In this document: positions 52,756-61,936 of the stretch, in pieces
Position numbering within the stretch: position 1 is the first letter of the stretch
Layout of the letters: each line of letters opens with the position of its first letter
Notes under the pieces: model-generated
What the model was told of the DNA's origin: nothing
Databases searched by the model: none
Seen by the model: only the letters and a program-made list of their open reading frames with translations
NCBI RefSeq assembly: GCF_001618145.1
Contig: NZ_KV392042.1
Span: forward strand, 81,159-145,158
Direction of reading: 5' to 3'
Length of the DNA stretch: 64,000 bases
From: Oceanobacillus damuensis
GTDB taxonomy: Bacteria; Bacillota; Bacilli; Bacillales; Amphibacillaceae
Position numbers and translations under genes: made by a program

Positions 52756-52823
52756 GAAAGCATGCATAAGTGCAACTTAAGGTGTCAAGGCTTTTTGCCA
52801 ACCAAGCTTTTTAATTGAGGTTT
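52756..52823. repeat. Dispersed repeat (GCAAGTAAGAAAG family), partial copy 3
   Basis: GGGAAAGCATGCATAAGTGC AACTTAAGG, then CAAGGCTTTTTGCCAACC. It retains the TGCATAAGTGCAACT block and the second hairpin but has lost most of the palindromic head. Confidence 0.6.
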
Positions 52824-52909
52824 TTTTATTGCAATCCTCTAAAACTCATCTAATGGGAGGCACCATAGCTTATATTTAATTGGAAAAATATAAAGCCAGA
52901 AGCTCTTTC

Positions 52910-54682
52910 TTAGCGATAGAATGTGTGATACCATTTTTCAAAATCATCAATTGGCAAAGGTTTGCTATAGAAATAGCCTTGTCCATAAACACCGAGCTTC
53001 ATCAGGAATTCCATTTCCTCTGCTGTTTCGATACCCTCGATAACGACTTTTGCCTCTATTTTCTTCCCGATTAATACAATGGTCTCCAATAAGGCACGTA
53101 CTCTTTTGTTATCCAAGGCGTCATTGAGGAAGGATTTATCAATCTTTAGCTCATCGATGTCGATATTTTTAATCATGCTTAAGGAAGAATATCCGACACC
53201 AAAATCATCTAAGGATATGCCTACGCCAAGTTTACGCAGCTCCATGAGGTTGTTTTTTGCATCTTCATAAAATAGAAGGGCTGATTCTGTAATTTCAAGA
53301 GTCAGTGAGCGGGGATCCGTATCCTCCTCAACGAGTATGGCTTTAATACGTTCCACAATATTTTGGTGCATGAGCTGTTTGGTTGATATGTTTACTGAAA
53401 TCGGGAAGCCTGCAAGTCCATGATCCTTAAAACGCTTGTAGTGGCGGCACGCCTCTCGGATTACCCATTCACCTATTTGGATGATGGATCCAGTATCTTC
53501 GGCAATGGCTATAAATTCATCAGGCGGGATTTTCCCCATGTCACACTCCCAGCGTAATAATGCTTCTGCCCCTGCTAAGCAGCCGGTAGAAAGGTCGATT
53601 TGCGGCTGATAATAAACCTCCAGCTCTCCTTGTGAAATAGCCTTATGCAGTCTTGTTTCCAAAAGCACCTTTCGCTTCATTTGCCGATTTAGCTCCTCAT
53701 TGTAAAACTGATATGTGTTTTTCCCACTTTTTTTGGCTAGGTACATTGCAAAATCAGCCATTTCAATTAATGATTCTGCATTATCCGCACTTTGAGGAAA
53801 TAAACTTATTCCAATACTTGGAGTGGATAGAATTTCCGTTCCGTCCACCGTATAGGGGTGATTCATTTCTTGAATGATATATTTGGCAGTTTCTTCAATT
53901 TCACTTACATTATCCGAATGGACCAGCACCAGAAATTCATCTCCACTTTGTCGTGAAACAATATCTTTTTTTCTGATGCAGGCCCGTAATCTTTTGGCGA
54001 TTTGTATTAATAAATGATCTCCCGCCCGATGGCCTAAAGTATCATTGACCCGTTTAAAGTTATCAAAGTCAATGAACATCACGGCAACAGGCGATTTTCT
54101 TTTTATCGTTGCAAGCAGGTGATCCTGAAACCAATTTCTGTTGGGAAGTCCTGTTAAGGCATCTTGAAAAGCCAGCTCGTTTATTTTTTCCTCGGCCTTC
54201 TTTTGGCTGGTAATATCAAAAATAACTCCTTTGACTTTGATCATTTCCCCTTTTTTATTGAAAATTGGTGTTCCACGGTCCTCCACCCAGCGAATACTGC
54301 CATCCAAACGGATGATCCGGTATACTACTGTTGTCTTTTTGGCAGCCTTCTGTTCTTCCATCGCATCCAGCAATATGGACACATCATCCGGATGAATGGA
54401 GTCAAAGAAAATATTTGGGTTACGTTCAAAATCCTTTCTTGAAACTCCATATATTTGGGCGTTTCCCTCTGAAACGGTTACTTTCCCCGTTCTTACATCT
54501 CTTGTCCAAAACGTAAAATCATTATTATTTAAGCTGCCCAGTATGTTTTCTTCTTTTGACTTAAGCTTGCCTGCTATGTATCCGGTAATAAAGGCTGCAA
54601 CAAAAACGATTGGTTTATTAGTTGATGTTACTGCATCCTGGCTATTGGATGGCTTACCCTGCCTCCTGCTGTGATCTTTCAT
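52910..54682 (-). CDS. PAS-GGDEF-EAL protein (cyclic di-GMP phosphodiesterase, possibly bifunctional)
   Basis: A 590-residue protein. It has one membrane helix at about 25-41 (IVFVAAFITGYIAGKL), then PAS/PAC (about 50-170, FDSIHPDDVSILLDA; YRIIRLDGSIRWVEDRGTP). The GGDEF domain (about 180-335) has ALTGLPNRNWF and a variant active loop SGDEF. The EAL domain (about 345-590) has GAEALLRW, DDFGVGYSSL, LKIDKSF, VVIEGIET and QGYFYSKPL, all catalytic residues kept. So c-di-GMP breakdown is well supported; synthesis is doubtful because the first Gly is Ser. ATG 54682 follows TTGGAG. The gene is divergent from the c-di-GMP riboswitch operon. Confidence 0.92.
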   Translation of the reverse strand: MKDHSRRQGKPSNSQDAVTSTNKPIVFVAAFITGYIAGKLKSKEENILGSLNNNDFTFWTRDVRTGKVTVSEGNAQIYGVSRKDFERNPNIFFDSIHPDDVSILLDAMEEQKAAKKTTVVYRIIRLDGSIRWVEDRGTPIFNKKGEMIKVKGVIFDITSQKKAEEKINELAFQDALTGLPNRNWFQDHLLATIKRKSPVAVMFIDFDNFKRVNDTLGHRAGDHLLIQIAKRLRACIRKKDIVSRQSGDEFLVLVHSDNVSEIEETAKYIIQEMNHPYTVDGTEILSTPSIGISLFPQSADNAESLIEMADFAMYLAKKSGKNTYQFYNEELNRQMKRKVLLETRLHKAISQGELEVYYQPQIDLSTGCLAGAEALLRWECDMGKIPPDEFIAIAEDTGSIIQIGEWVIREACRHYKRFKDHGLAGFPISVNISTKQLMHQNIVERIKAILVEEDTDPRSLTLEITESALLFYEDAKNNLMELRKLGVGISLDDFGVGYSSLSMIKNIDIDELKIDKSFLNDALDNKRVRALLETIVLIGKKIEAKVVIEGIETAEEMEFLMKLGVYGQGYFYSKPLPIDDFEKWYHTFYR

Positions 54683-55090
54683 GATTTTCAACTCCAATAT
54701 ATTTTCCTGATCGATTGATAGACTCTTTTATATCTATTATCGGATAAAATCACTGTACCTTTAAGACTGCAGTTTCCAATTATTTTTTATTCCTATAAAA
54801 TGTACTGGTTAAAAAAATCACTCTAAACTTTTATAAAAAATTAACCGATATATTAAATAAGTTATATGTCAGTTCTAAATTTAAAAATCAGACTGAATAA
54901 TTATTTGTTACTTTATAATGTTATCGATTAAAATGGCTGTTCAGTTGTATCTTACAATTTCCTGCTATATTACCACGATGGTTTTTGACAAGGGAAATTC
55001 GATTCAATAGTAGGGTCCTATTAACTAGTAGAGCAGGGTTGTGACAAAATAGGAAAGAATAGCCATTGCTTATATAATTATTTATACCTA
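54683..55090. other. Divergent control region between the EAL gene and the riboswitch operon
   Basis: About 400 AT-rich bases without a gene. It must carry promoters in both directions. A TATAAT box at 55073-55078 lies just upstream of the riboswitch but without a good -35, so an activator or another sigma factor may be needed. Confidence 0.5.
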
Positions 55091-55172
55091 TGATAATAGC
55101 AAACTTATTGAAAAGTAAGGACGCAAAGCTACGGGTCTAAGGTCTTGTGACTATGATCGCCGGGTTGCCAAA
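55091..55172 (+). promoter_or_regulatory. Cyclic di-GMP-I (GEMM-I) riboswitch
   Basis: The conserved order is present: AGCAAACTTATTGAAAAGTA (P2 with a GAAA tetraloop), AGGACGCAAAGCTACGGG TCTAAGG (invariant GGACGCAAAGC), and ATGATCGCCGGGTTGCC (3' P3 strand and closing helix). These blocks define the class I c-di-GMP aptamer. It is followed about 60 bases later by a terminator, so ligand binding may switch transcription of the downstream partner-switching operon. Confidence 0.92.
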
Positions 55173-55230
55173 AGGGTTGGATACGACATCGCTGTTCATT
55201 GTATCTATTAAAGATATGCACTGAACAATC

Positions 55231-55266
55231 TAAGTCCACCATTCTTTTTGGAGGGGCTTTTTTATT
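55231..55266 (+). terminator. Expression-platform terminator of the riboswitch
   Basis: AAGTCCACC and GGAGGGGCTT pair imperfectly (with GU pairs) around ATTCTTTTT and end in TTTTTT. Sequence between the aptamer and this hairpin could form an alternative anti-terminator. Confidence 0.65.
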
Positions 55267-55309
55267 TTGGGAAAATGGGGGATGAAAATGTAGGCAGATG
55301 TGTTAGAGC

Positions 55310-55510
55310 ATGGTTAATCAGAGCACATATGTATGGATGCAAGCAATAGGTGAAAATTTTGACCATAAACATTTAAATTTGGATACAGAAGAGTTCGAAG
55401 GTCTAAACCTGACTTCAGAATCAGTTGTAAAGGTAGTTTACGACATGTTGACCCCTATCTTCCTAATCTACATAGAAATGGTTTGTGGAAACAGAAAAAG
55501 ATTATTTTGA
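55310..55510 (+). CDS. Small open frame of unknown origin after the riboswitch
   Basis: A 66-codon frame (NQSTYVWMQAIGENFDHKHL; EEFEGLNLTSESVVKVVYDM; IEMVCGNRKRLF). It looks protein-like, with an acidic amphipathic middle, but ATG 55310 has no good ribosome binding site and I know no family. It may be the C-terminal piece of a lost gene. Transcripts passing the riboswitch terminator would include it. Confidence 0.35.
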   Translation: MVNQSTYVWMQAIGENFDHKHLNLDTEEFEGLNLTSESVVKVVYDMLTPIFLIYIEMVCGNRKRLF

Positions 55511-55533
55511 ACCTTGGCTAAGGGGGAATAAGA

Positions 55534-55842
55534 ATGAATTTAGCATATTCAAAAGATAAGGTTGTAGCCATTATTGGTGCCAGCAGTGGAATCGGAAAGG
55601 CCACTGCAGATTTACTGAGGGGACATGGAATAAAATCGGTCCTGGGGTCAGGAAGTATTAGCGAGGCAGAACTGGAAAACGAGCAGAAGGCTATATCTAT
55701 TTTTCAGCTCGATGCAAAACCACATACGGCAAGCATGATTCCTATGGGTTCGATTACAGAATATATTGCCTATCTATTATGGCCGCCTAAAAACTCCGTA
55801 GTAGATGAAATTACGATCCAGCCCCCGGGCGGTATTCTATAG
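55534..55842 (+). pseudogene. Short-chain dehydrogenase with a large internal deletion
   Basis: ATG 55534 follows AGGGGGAA. The product starts as an SDR (KVVAIIGASSGIGKATADLL, the NAD loop) and ends as one (MGSITEYIAYLLWPPKNSVV then DEITIQPPG). Only 102 residues are present where about 245 are normal. The middle, including the NNAG block and the catalytic Ser/Tyr/Lys, is deleted in frame. It sits between riboswitch and operon as a leftover of another gene. Confidence 0.75.
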
Positions 55843-55847
55843 AGGGG

Positions 55848-56783
55848 ATGTGGCATAAAGTGAAGCATTTCTTTACAAAAATACTTCGTGAGCCACCTAA
55901 GCAGAGTGAAGAAAAGGAAATTATCCAAGCTCCCAAGCTTGCACATTTAACTTCTTATCAACATGTGAAGAATAGGGCTTTAATTGGTTGGATAGTATCC
56001 CAATTCGCGACTGCCATTGGTTTGAGTGAAACAGAAAGAGAAACATTGTTTTTTTTAGCCATTACTTCTGAGACGCTGGATGACATTCAGGAAGAGAAGA
56101 TTCGTGAGCTAATGTTGCTGGCGAGTTCTGCTGTGGATTGGATACAAGCCCATGTAGTGATAGAAGAAGAAATGAATTTAACTTCTGCTGCAGCTTCTTC
56201 CTTATCAAACGAAACAATATCCCGAATTTTAAATGAAATTCAAACGGAAGTTCATAAGGAAAGTGTAACATCCAGTGAAAGCGAAAAAGTATGGAAAGTA
56301 TATCGGGATGTAATATATGCATCTACACAAGGAAAATTCCTCCTTATCGATAAAAGCGACACGGTGCGTTATAAAAAAGGAAAGCTTTTATGTGAAGTGG
56401 AAATTCATGAACGAAAAGATATACCGATCGCCCGAAACTTAGCTAAAGAAACCTTTGAAAAAGTTGGATTTAAATCATCCAAGACAATGAGTTACAACCT
56501 GATTATTTCAGAGGCGATAACCAACATATTGAAGCATGCGATAAGCGGTAAAATGATGATCTATAACGTTGAAGATGCTTTTCATGTTGTGGTTGAGGAT
56601 AGTGGGTCCGGTTTTCCTTTGAACATCTTACCGAAAACGACACTAATGTCTGGATTTTCAACGAAGGAATCTCTGGGACAAGGGTTTACTTTAATGATGA
56701 AATTGGCTAAACAGGTAGTTTTAGAAACCACGTCTTCAGGATCAACGTTGATTTTAGTTCTGGATAGAGAAAAGCGAGATTAA
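55848..56783 (+). CDS. RsbW-like GHKL ATPase (anti-sigma/serine kinase type) with N-terminal extension
   Basis: A 311-residue protein. Its last 120 residues are a GHKL ATPase of the RsbW/SpoIIAB type: N-box ISEAITNILKHA, G1 VVVEDSGSGFP, G2 GFSTKESLGQGFTLMMKLA. The first 190 residues are a helical extension not found in RsbW. Such kinases phosphorylate STAS partners and bind sigma factors or other targets. ATG 55848 touches the AGAGGGG site, so GTG 55860 may be the real start. It is the first full gene behind the riboswitch, with two STAS genes and a PP2C phosphatase in the same operon, but no sigma factor. Confidence 0.82.
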   Translation: MWHKVKHFFTKILREPPKQSEEKEIIQAPKLAHLTSYQHVKNRALIGWIVSQFATAIGLSETERETLFFLAITSETLDDIQEEKIRELMLLASSAVDWIQAHVVIEEEMNLTSAAASSLSNETISRILNEIQTEVHKESVTSSESEKVWKVYRDVIYASTQGKFLLIDKSDTVRYKKGKLLCEVEIHERKDIPIARNLAKETFEKVGFKSSKTMSYNLIISEAITNILKHAISGKMMIYNVEDAFHVVVEDSGSGFPLNILPKTTLMSGFSTKESLGQGFTLMMKLAKQVVLETTSSGSTLILVLDREKRD

Positions 56784-56797
56784 AGAGGGTGAAAAGG

Positions 56798-57082
56798 ATG
56801 ACAGCTATCCAAAAAACGCTAATTTTTGACGGATTAAGGGATCAATCGGTGTCCAATGGATTACATCGGTCCGATATAGAAGCGGTACAGGAAGCATCGA
56901 TCAGTATTAATAGGCGGGTGGATTCGTTTGCTGAAGCTGCTGAAATAAATCATCAGGGTGTAAATCGAAGTGAACAGAAGGGTCTTGTCGGTCAGGCGGA
57001 TGATTTATATCCATACATCGGCCTTTATTACAATTTAATTCACTGGATTTTTGAGAAAGTAATGGTCCGAAAAAATGAATAA
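56798..57082 (+). CDS. Unknown 94-residue protein of the partner-switching operon
   Basis: ATG 56798 follows AGAGGGTGAAAAGG; a GTG at 56789 is possible. The protein is soluble and polar (FDGLRDQSVSNGLHRSDIEA; NRRVDSFAEAAEINHQGV) with an aromatic C-terminus (LYPYIGLYYNLIHWIFEKVM) that could form an amphipathic helix. Its end overlaps the start of the sensor gene by eight bases, so it is probably made together with it. No family is recognised. Confidence 0.7.
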   Translation: MTAIQKTLIFDGLRDQSVSNGLHRSDIEAVQEASISINRRVDSFAEAAEINHQGVNRSEQKGLVGQADDLYPYIGLYYNLIHWIFEKVMVRKNE

Positions 57083-58661
57083 CAAAAAAACCTTACAGCG
57101 ACAATTTGTATTTACTATGTTTATTACATTAATCAGTATCACTATCTTATCTGGGGCCTTACAGTTTATTTTCATTCAAAACCATGTGGAGGAAAATGTT
57201 GAACGTGAGACAAATATGATTGCCAAAAGTGTAGAACAAGGTATTGCGGAAACGGATATTGCCTCACGTGCAATTGAACAACAAATTGATTATAAGCTAG
57301 AAATGGTAACCAATCTGATTAGCGATCAATTGCCAGCAAGCACCGAAAGCATCACGAATGAGCAGTTGACTAATTTAAGTACAGACATGGATATAGCAGG
57401 TATTGACATCTTTGCGTACGATGAAAACGACGTGATCTCAGTAGTAAAGTCAACTGAACCAGAGGAGCTGGGCTTTACTCTGAAAGGGGTATCTGAGGAA
57501 GGATATGCAGCGTTTGAAAATATTTTAGGTGGAAACGTTACAGAATTCACCGGGCCGGCAAGCTACATCAATGACAATACGATTGTATTGTATACGGCAC
57601 AGGCAGGTTCGCGTGAAGAATTGCAGTTTTTTAAATATGCCTATCATTACGAACCGGGCAGAGATTATTTAATCAGTACATTTATCGAGGCGAATGAAGT
57701 TAATCAATTCACAGAGGAAGTTGGTCCAGAAACCTGGATTCAAAAAGTGCTGGACGAGAATAAAAACGCATTAGAAATTGCGGTATTGGATCCACGTGTA
57801 TTTGCAGATCCAAGTTTGGCTGAAGCGATGTATCCGCCGCAAGAAAAACTCGTGTATGGAGACTATAGGCTGAAAACCGATGAACAGGTGCTTATCAACA
57901 TGGTGGAGAGCCCCGAATTGGTAACTACAATAGATGAACACAAGAATGAAAAAGTTTATAAGATGTTCACCCCATTTGATGATGGACGAGTTATATACGT
58001 GGCGATGGATTATGAGAAAATTAGTGCACCATTTAAAAATTATTCATTCATCCTAATTGCATTTGGCTTCATTTCATTAGTCATTTTATTTTTAACGACC
58101 ACTAGATTCTTTAACAAAATTTACACTCACATCACGAAAATTATTGCTCAGATTAAATCCTATGAAAAAGGAGACTTTACTGAACGCAGCAAGATAAAAG
58201 GCAGTGGGGAACTTGGCAGATTATCTCAAAGTACGAACAAGATGGGAGAAACAATGCAAGGTGTCCTAGGGGAAATGCACAAGCAGGCTGTTAAAACAGA
58301 GCACCATGCTTATCTATTGGAGGCTGAAGCAAACAACTCTGTCGAAAAAATCTACTCCATCTCAATGGAAGCGACAACCGATGCAAGGGAATCTGCTGAA
58401 GAACTAGCTTATCTTATCACTCAGATTGAGAAGATTCTGGAAGAGAATAAGATAGCGGATCACTTGGTCTATGAAAACTTCTCCAGAATTCAAAGTCTTA
58501 TGGAAAACCAAGCAACTTCAACAACTGAAATGACGATTACATTATCAGATTTATTAAAGTCTTTACATGGCCAATCTGCCTCTTTATCAGAAATAGCCAA
58601 GAAATTACTTAATAACCTAGAGCAGTTCAAACTAAACGATAATAGTGACATGGGGGAATGA
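57075..58661 (+). CDS. Membrane sensor with Cache-like and HAMP domains (chemoreceptor-like)
   Basis: A 528-residue protein. It has a membrane helix at about 12-34 (FTMFITLISITILSGALQFI) and an extracellular Cache-like region of about 275 residues (IAGIDIFAYDENDVISVVKS; RVIYVAMDYEKISAPFKNYS). A second helix at about 318-340 (ILIAFGFISLVILFLTTT) is followed by a HAMP-like linker (IKSYEKGDFTERSKIKGSGE LGRLSQSTNKM) and a helical tail. The tail resembles part of a methyl-accepting domain, but the conserved CheW-binding hairpin is not evident. It likely feeds an external signal to the phosphatase encoded two genes downstream. Confidence 0.8.
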   Translation: MNNKKTLQRQFVFTMFITLISITILSGALQFIFIQNHVEENVERETNMIAKSVEQGIAETDIASRAIEQQIDYKLEMVTNLISDQLPASTESITNEQLTNLSTDMDIAGIDIFAYDENDVISVVKSTEPEELGFTLKGVSEEGYAAFENILGGNVTEFTGPASYINDNTIVLYTAQAGSREELQFFKYAYHYEPGRDYLISTFIEANEVNQFTEEVGPETWIQKVLDENKNALEIAVLDPRVFADPSLAEAMYPPQEKLVYGDYRLKTDEQVLINMVESPELVTTIDEHKNEKVYKMFTPFDDGRVIYVAMDYEKISAPFKNYSFILIAFGFISLVILFLTTTRFFNKIYTHITKIIAQIKSYEKGDFTERSKIKGSGELGRLSQSTNKMGETMQGVLGEMHKQAVKTEHHAYLLEAEANNSVEKIYSISMEATTDARESAEELAYLITQIEKILEENKIADHLVYENFSRIQSLMENQATSTTEMTITLSDLLKSLHGQSASLSEIAKKLLNNLEQFKLNDNSDMGE

Positions 58662-58665
58662 TCGG

Positions 58666-58992
58666 ATGGAAGATATGATAAATATTGAAACAAAGAAAGA
58701 AGGAAATACTTGCACCATATTTGTTAGTGGAGTCGTAGATTATTCAACGATGGATCCTTTTATCAAAGAAATTCGGGCGGTGGAAAGGGGAACGGCAGAG
58801 GTGATCGTTAACTTCAAAGGCTTAGAGTTTATTGATTCAACAGGTATTGGAGCAATTATTAACCTTGCTCATGAGGCAAACGATAAACAATTTGCTGTTA
58901 AGCTTGAAGGAATGAGTGAAGAAACCAACGAACTGTTTGACATGATAGGTGTTTTTCAAATCATGCAAACCTTACAAAGTGAGGGACAATAA
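58666..58992 (+). CDS. STAS-domain anti-sigma factor antagonist (first copy)
   Basis: A 108-residue STAS protein. It has INIETKKEGNTCTIFVSGVV (strands 1-2) and FKGLEFIDSTGIGAIINLAH, where the Ser of DSTG is the usual phosphorylation site for an RsbW-type kinase. ATG 58666 follows GGGGGAATG right after the sensor stop codon. In partner switching, the unphosphorylated form captures the kinase and frees its target. It is the natural partner of the GHKL protein at 55848. Confidence 0.9.
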   Translation: MEDMINIETKKEGNTCTIFVSGVVDYSTMDPFIKEIRAVERGTAEVIVNFKGLEFIDSTGIGAIINLAHEANDKQFAVKLEGMSEETNELFDMIGVFQIMQTLQSEGQ

Positions 58993-58993
58993 T

Positions 58994-59827
58994 ATGAAAG
59001 AGCATGAGGAAAAATATTATGAAGCTAGCAATGGAGAACTAAATAAATCGTTAGTCAGAGAAATCAAGCTTGCCCGGAATATCCAAATGAAACTTCTAAA
59101 CGGGGAGCAGCCAGAAATAGAAAATGGCAGTGTCTCGGGTGTGTCTATACCAGCCCGTCTGATAGGAGGGGATTACTATGATTTTTATCCCCTTACAAAT
59201 GGTAAGCTGCGTATTGTGATCGGGGATGTGATGGGTAAAGGAATTCCGGCAGCCATGCTGATGATTCTAACGAGAGGCGCGTTTCGGAGTGCTGCCGAAA
59301 GTACACAGGGACCTGGTGAAACCGTCACTGCGATGAATAACGCAATGTATGATGACCTCCGTAAGCTTGGATCGTTTGTGACGCTATTTTGCGCTGACTG
59401 GGATCCAGAGGAGAGAAAATTGACATTTGCTAATGCGGGGCATAACAGCCCACTGATTGTTAATGCCAATAAAGATATTCGTGAATTTCCAAAAGTGAAG
59501 GGTGTTATGCTTGGAGGCTTACCTAACCAGGAATATCCCGAAGAAACGATTACCATGACGGAAGGGGATATTGCCTTTTTCTATACGGATGGAATCGTGG
59601 AGGCACAAAACTGCAACGGGGAGATGTATCGAATCGAACGGTTGATGGATGTGCTTGCAGACAGCTCCAGCTGTGAGGTAACTGAAGTCGAGGATATAGT
59701 TGTCAATTCAATTGAAGCCTTTGTGAATGGCGTTCCGCAAAGAGACGATATAACAATGGTTTTGCTGAAAATTGAAGCGGATAATACCAGTATTGCCAGC
59801 TACAATTCTCCAATTATGAATTCATAG
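58994..59827 (+). CDS. RsbU/SpoIIE-type PP2C serine phosphatase
   Basis: A 277-residue protein with the PPM/SpoIIE domain. It has VREIKLARNIQMKLLN (coiled linker as in RsbU), GGDYYDFYPL (metal Asp), VIGDVMGKGIPAAMLM (second metal motif), FANAGHNSPL, FFYTDGIVEAQN and QRDDITMVLLK (last metal Asp). Family members dephosphorylate STAS proteins. The start codon at 58994 follows GAGGGA, one base after the STAS stop. It completes a kinase/phosphatase/STAS set in one operon. Confidence 0.92.
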   Translation: MKEHEEKYYEASNGELNKSLVREIKLARNIQMKLLNGEQPEIENGSVSGVSIPARLIGGDYYDFYPLTNGKLRIVIGDVMGKGIPAAMLMILTRGAFRSAAESTQGPGETVTAMNNAMYDDLRKLGSFVTLFCADWDPEERKLTFANAGHNSPLIVNANKDIREFPKVKGVMLGGLPNQEYPEETITMTEGDIAFFYTDGIVEAQNCNGEMYRIERLMDVLADSSSCEVTEVEDIVVNSIEAFVNGVPQRDDITMVLLKIEADNTSIASYNSPIMNS

Positions 59828-59847
59828 GAGATAGGAGGTCAGCCTAA

Positions 59848-61914
59848 ATGCAAAGTATTGTTTCAAAGGGAAAAAACTTGCAGGAAGCTATTCAAATTGG
59901 ACTAAATATATTGGATGTCAGACAAGACCAAGTAAATATTGAGATTATCCAAAACGAGACCAAAGGGTTATTTGGGATCGGCGGAAAAAAGGCAGTAGTG
60001 AAATTAAACCTGTTGAAGGATAGGATTCATGTGAATTCTACTGACCAGAAGAATCCAGAAAATCCAAATGATACAATTGAAAACCTGATCGAAACCTTAA
60101 CTGTTGACAATAATGCTGAACAATCACGTTTACAAGCAAAAAAGGAAAAAACTGATAAGGTTGACATGAAGGGCAAGGTTTGGATTTCAAATGGGATGAT
60201 TCATGTGAAGGATTCCCCTTTGAAGTATCCAATGGTGACCATTAATAAGGGTGTCACGTTAATTAAAAATAATGAAGCGGTCAAAGAGAAAAGTACAGTC
60301 GTGACTGAGAAAGACATTCTGGCAATTAAACTCGACGAAGATATCGAGGAGACCAAATGGAAAATAACCACGGATGCCCACAAGATAAAAGCAATCTTAG
60401 AAGTGGAACCAGGTTATAAGATATCCAGGGAAATCCAGGATGTTGCACCCTCAGATCACCTTGAACTGACCGCTGAAGAGGTAAAAGAAGTCAGCAATAC
60501 GCTTGATAACAGTGAAGTTTTGGCCCAATTGGAGTCTCTCCGAATAACTTATGGGATCAATGAGAACGAAATAGCAAAAGCAACCAATTGTTCGGAAAGC
60601 GGCAAATTTGAGGTTGCAACAGGAAAGCTTGCAGAACCGGGAATAAACGGTTCTATCGATCTTAAGGTTGACACAGAAATTAAAAACGTTCTGACTGAAG
60701 ACGAAAACGGAAAAATTAATTTCCGGGAAAGTACAATAATTCCAACTGTTGAGCAGGGTGAAGTTTTAGGTATTATATATCCACCAGTTCCAGGGAAGTC
60801 AGGAATCACTGTAACAAACGAGGTTCTTCCATCAAAACCTGCTTATTCAATGAAGGTGAAGATTGGAAAAGGCACTCTGTTGGTAGAAAATAAGATTATA
60901 GCTACAGAACCTGGTAGGCCTTCCATCGAAGTAAGAGGACAATTAGTGAAGGCGTCCATTATGCCTAAATTGGTCCATCAGGGTAATGTAAATATCTCCT
61001 CCGGTAATATTCGTTTTTATGGCGATATCGAGATTTTGGGCGAAGTCGAAGAAAATATGATTGTTGAATCGGGCAGTGATCTGATTATATATAAGTCTGT
61101 CAACGATTCGACTGTAACAGCATCCAATTCAATTATTGGCCGTGGTAATATATCTAGTTCGGTTTTAACCGCAGGAAAAAATAATATGACGATAGTGGAA
61201 TTAGGGCAAATTTTAGAAGTGATGAGCTCTCAATTGGAAAATATGATATTGGTGATTAACCAGCTAAGCCGAGCGCCAGCCTTCAAATCGAGCGACTTCG
61301 CAAGAGGAGGTTTGCAGCCGCTGATCAGAATTCTATTAGAGAAAAAATTCAGCAATTTCTTAGGCCTTTCAAAAAACTATGTAAATATAGCTAGTAAAAA
61401 TAAAGAATTTTTAGATGAGGATTGGATAACGGTTTCTACTATTATCAATAAAACCTTTTTAATGGTGAATCACCCTGTCACATCTGTTGATCAACTTAAA
61501 GATCTATTGAACCAAACAATCGAATTGTGGGAAATAAGCAAGACTCCTATTGAACCAGGGTCCTATCTCACTGTCTCCAGTGCTTTAAATAGCAGCCTGT
61601 ACAGTAGCGGAGATATTGTGATTGTTGGTCAGGGTAGTGTGAATTCACGGATACATGCCGGTGGTCAGGTTAAGATCAACGGGACTACTCGTGGCGGAGA
61701 AGTATTTGGAAAGCAGGGCGTCCACATAAATGAGGTAGGTTCCAATGGTGAGACAAAAACAATAATCGAAGTTCCCGCTGATAAAAGTATTCAGATTGAT
61801 AAGGCATATGCAGGAACTGTCCTTAAAATCGGAAATGTGAAAGTCACATTAGAGACAGCAAGAAATAATATTAATGCTCGATTGAATGAAGATCAGCAAA
61901 TTATATTCGGATAA
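59848..61914 (+). CDS. FapA (DUF342) family polymer-like protein with Jag-N-type domain
   Basis: A 688-residue cytosolic protein. Residues 1-60 (SIVSKGKNLQEAIQIGLNIL; NETKGLFGIGGKKAVVKL) match the Jag_N domain of KhpB/SpoIIIJ-associated proteins. The FapA/DUF342 region follows (about 95-450) with WISNGMIHVKDSP, EPGYKIS, YPPVPGKSGITVTNEVLPSK and GNVNISSGNIRFYGDIEILG, then a parallel beta-helix pattern of short repeats (DLIIYKSVNDSTVTASNSII). In Vibrio, FapA links signalling to flagellar polarity. AGGAGATAGGAGG precedes ATG 59848. Placement among partner-switch genes makes it the candidate effector. Confidence 0.85.
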   Translation: MQSIVSKGKNLQEAIQIGLNILDVRQDQVNIEIIQNETKGLFGIGGKKAVVKLNLLKDRIHVNSTDQKNPENPNDTIENLIETLTVDNNAEQSRLQAKKEKTDKVDMKGKVWISNGMIHVKDSPLKYPMVTINKGVTLIKNNEAVKEKSTVVTEKDILAIKLDEDIEETKWKITTDAHKIKAILEVEPGYKISREIQDVAPSDHLELTAEEVKEVSNTLDNSEVLAQLESLRITYGINENEIAKATNCSESGKFEVATGKLAEPGINGSIDLKVDTEIKNVLTEDENGKINFRESTIIPTVEQGEVLGIIYPPVPGKSGITVTNEVLPSKPAYSMKVKIGKGTLLVENKIIATEPGRPSIEVRGQLVKASIMPKLVHQGNVNISSGNIRFYGDIEILGEVEENMIVESGSDLIIYKSVNDSTVTASNSIIGRGNISSSVLTAGKNNMTIVELGQILEVMSSQLENMILVINQLSRAPAFKSSDFARGGLQPLIRILLEKKFSNFLGLSKNYVNIASKNKEFLDEDWITVSTIINKTFLMVNHPVTSVDQLKDLLNQTIELWEISKTPIEPGSYLTVSSALNSSLYSSGDIVIVGQGSVNSRIHAGGQVKINGTTRGGEVFGKQGVHINEVGSNGETKTIIEVPADKSIQIDKAYAGTVLKIGNVKVTLETARNNINARLNEDQQIIFG

Positions 61915-61936
61915 ATTAAACAGGAGGCATTTTCGT

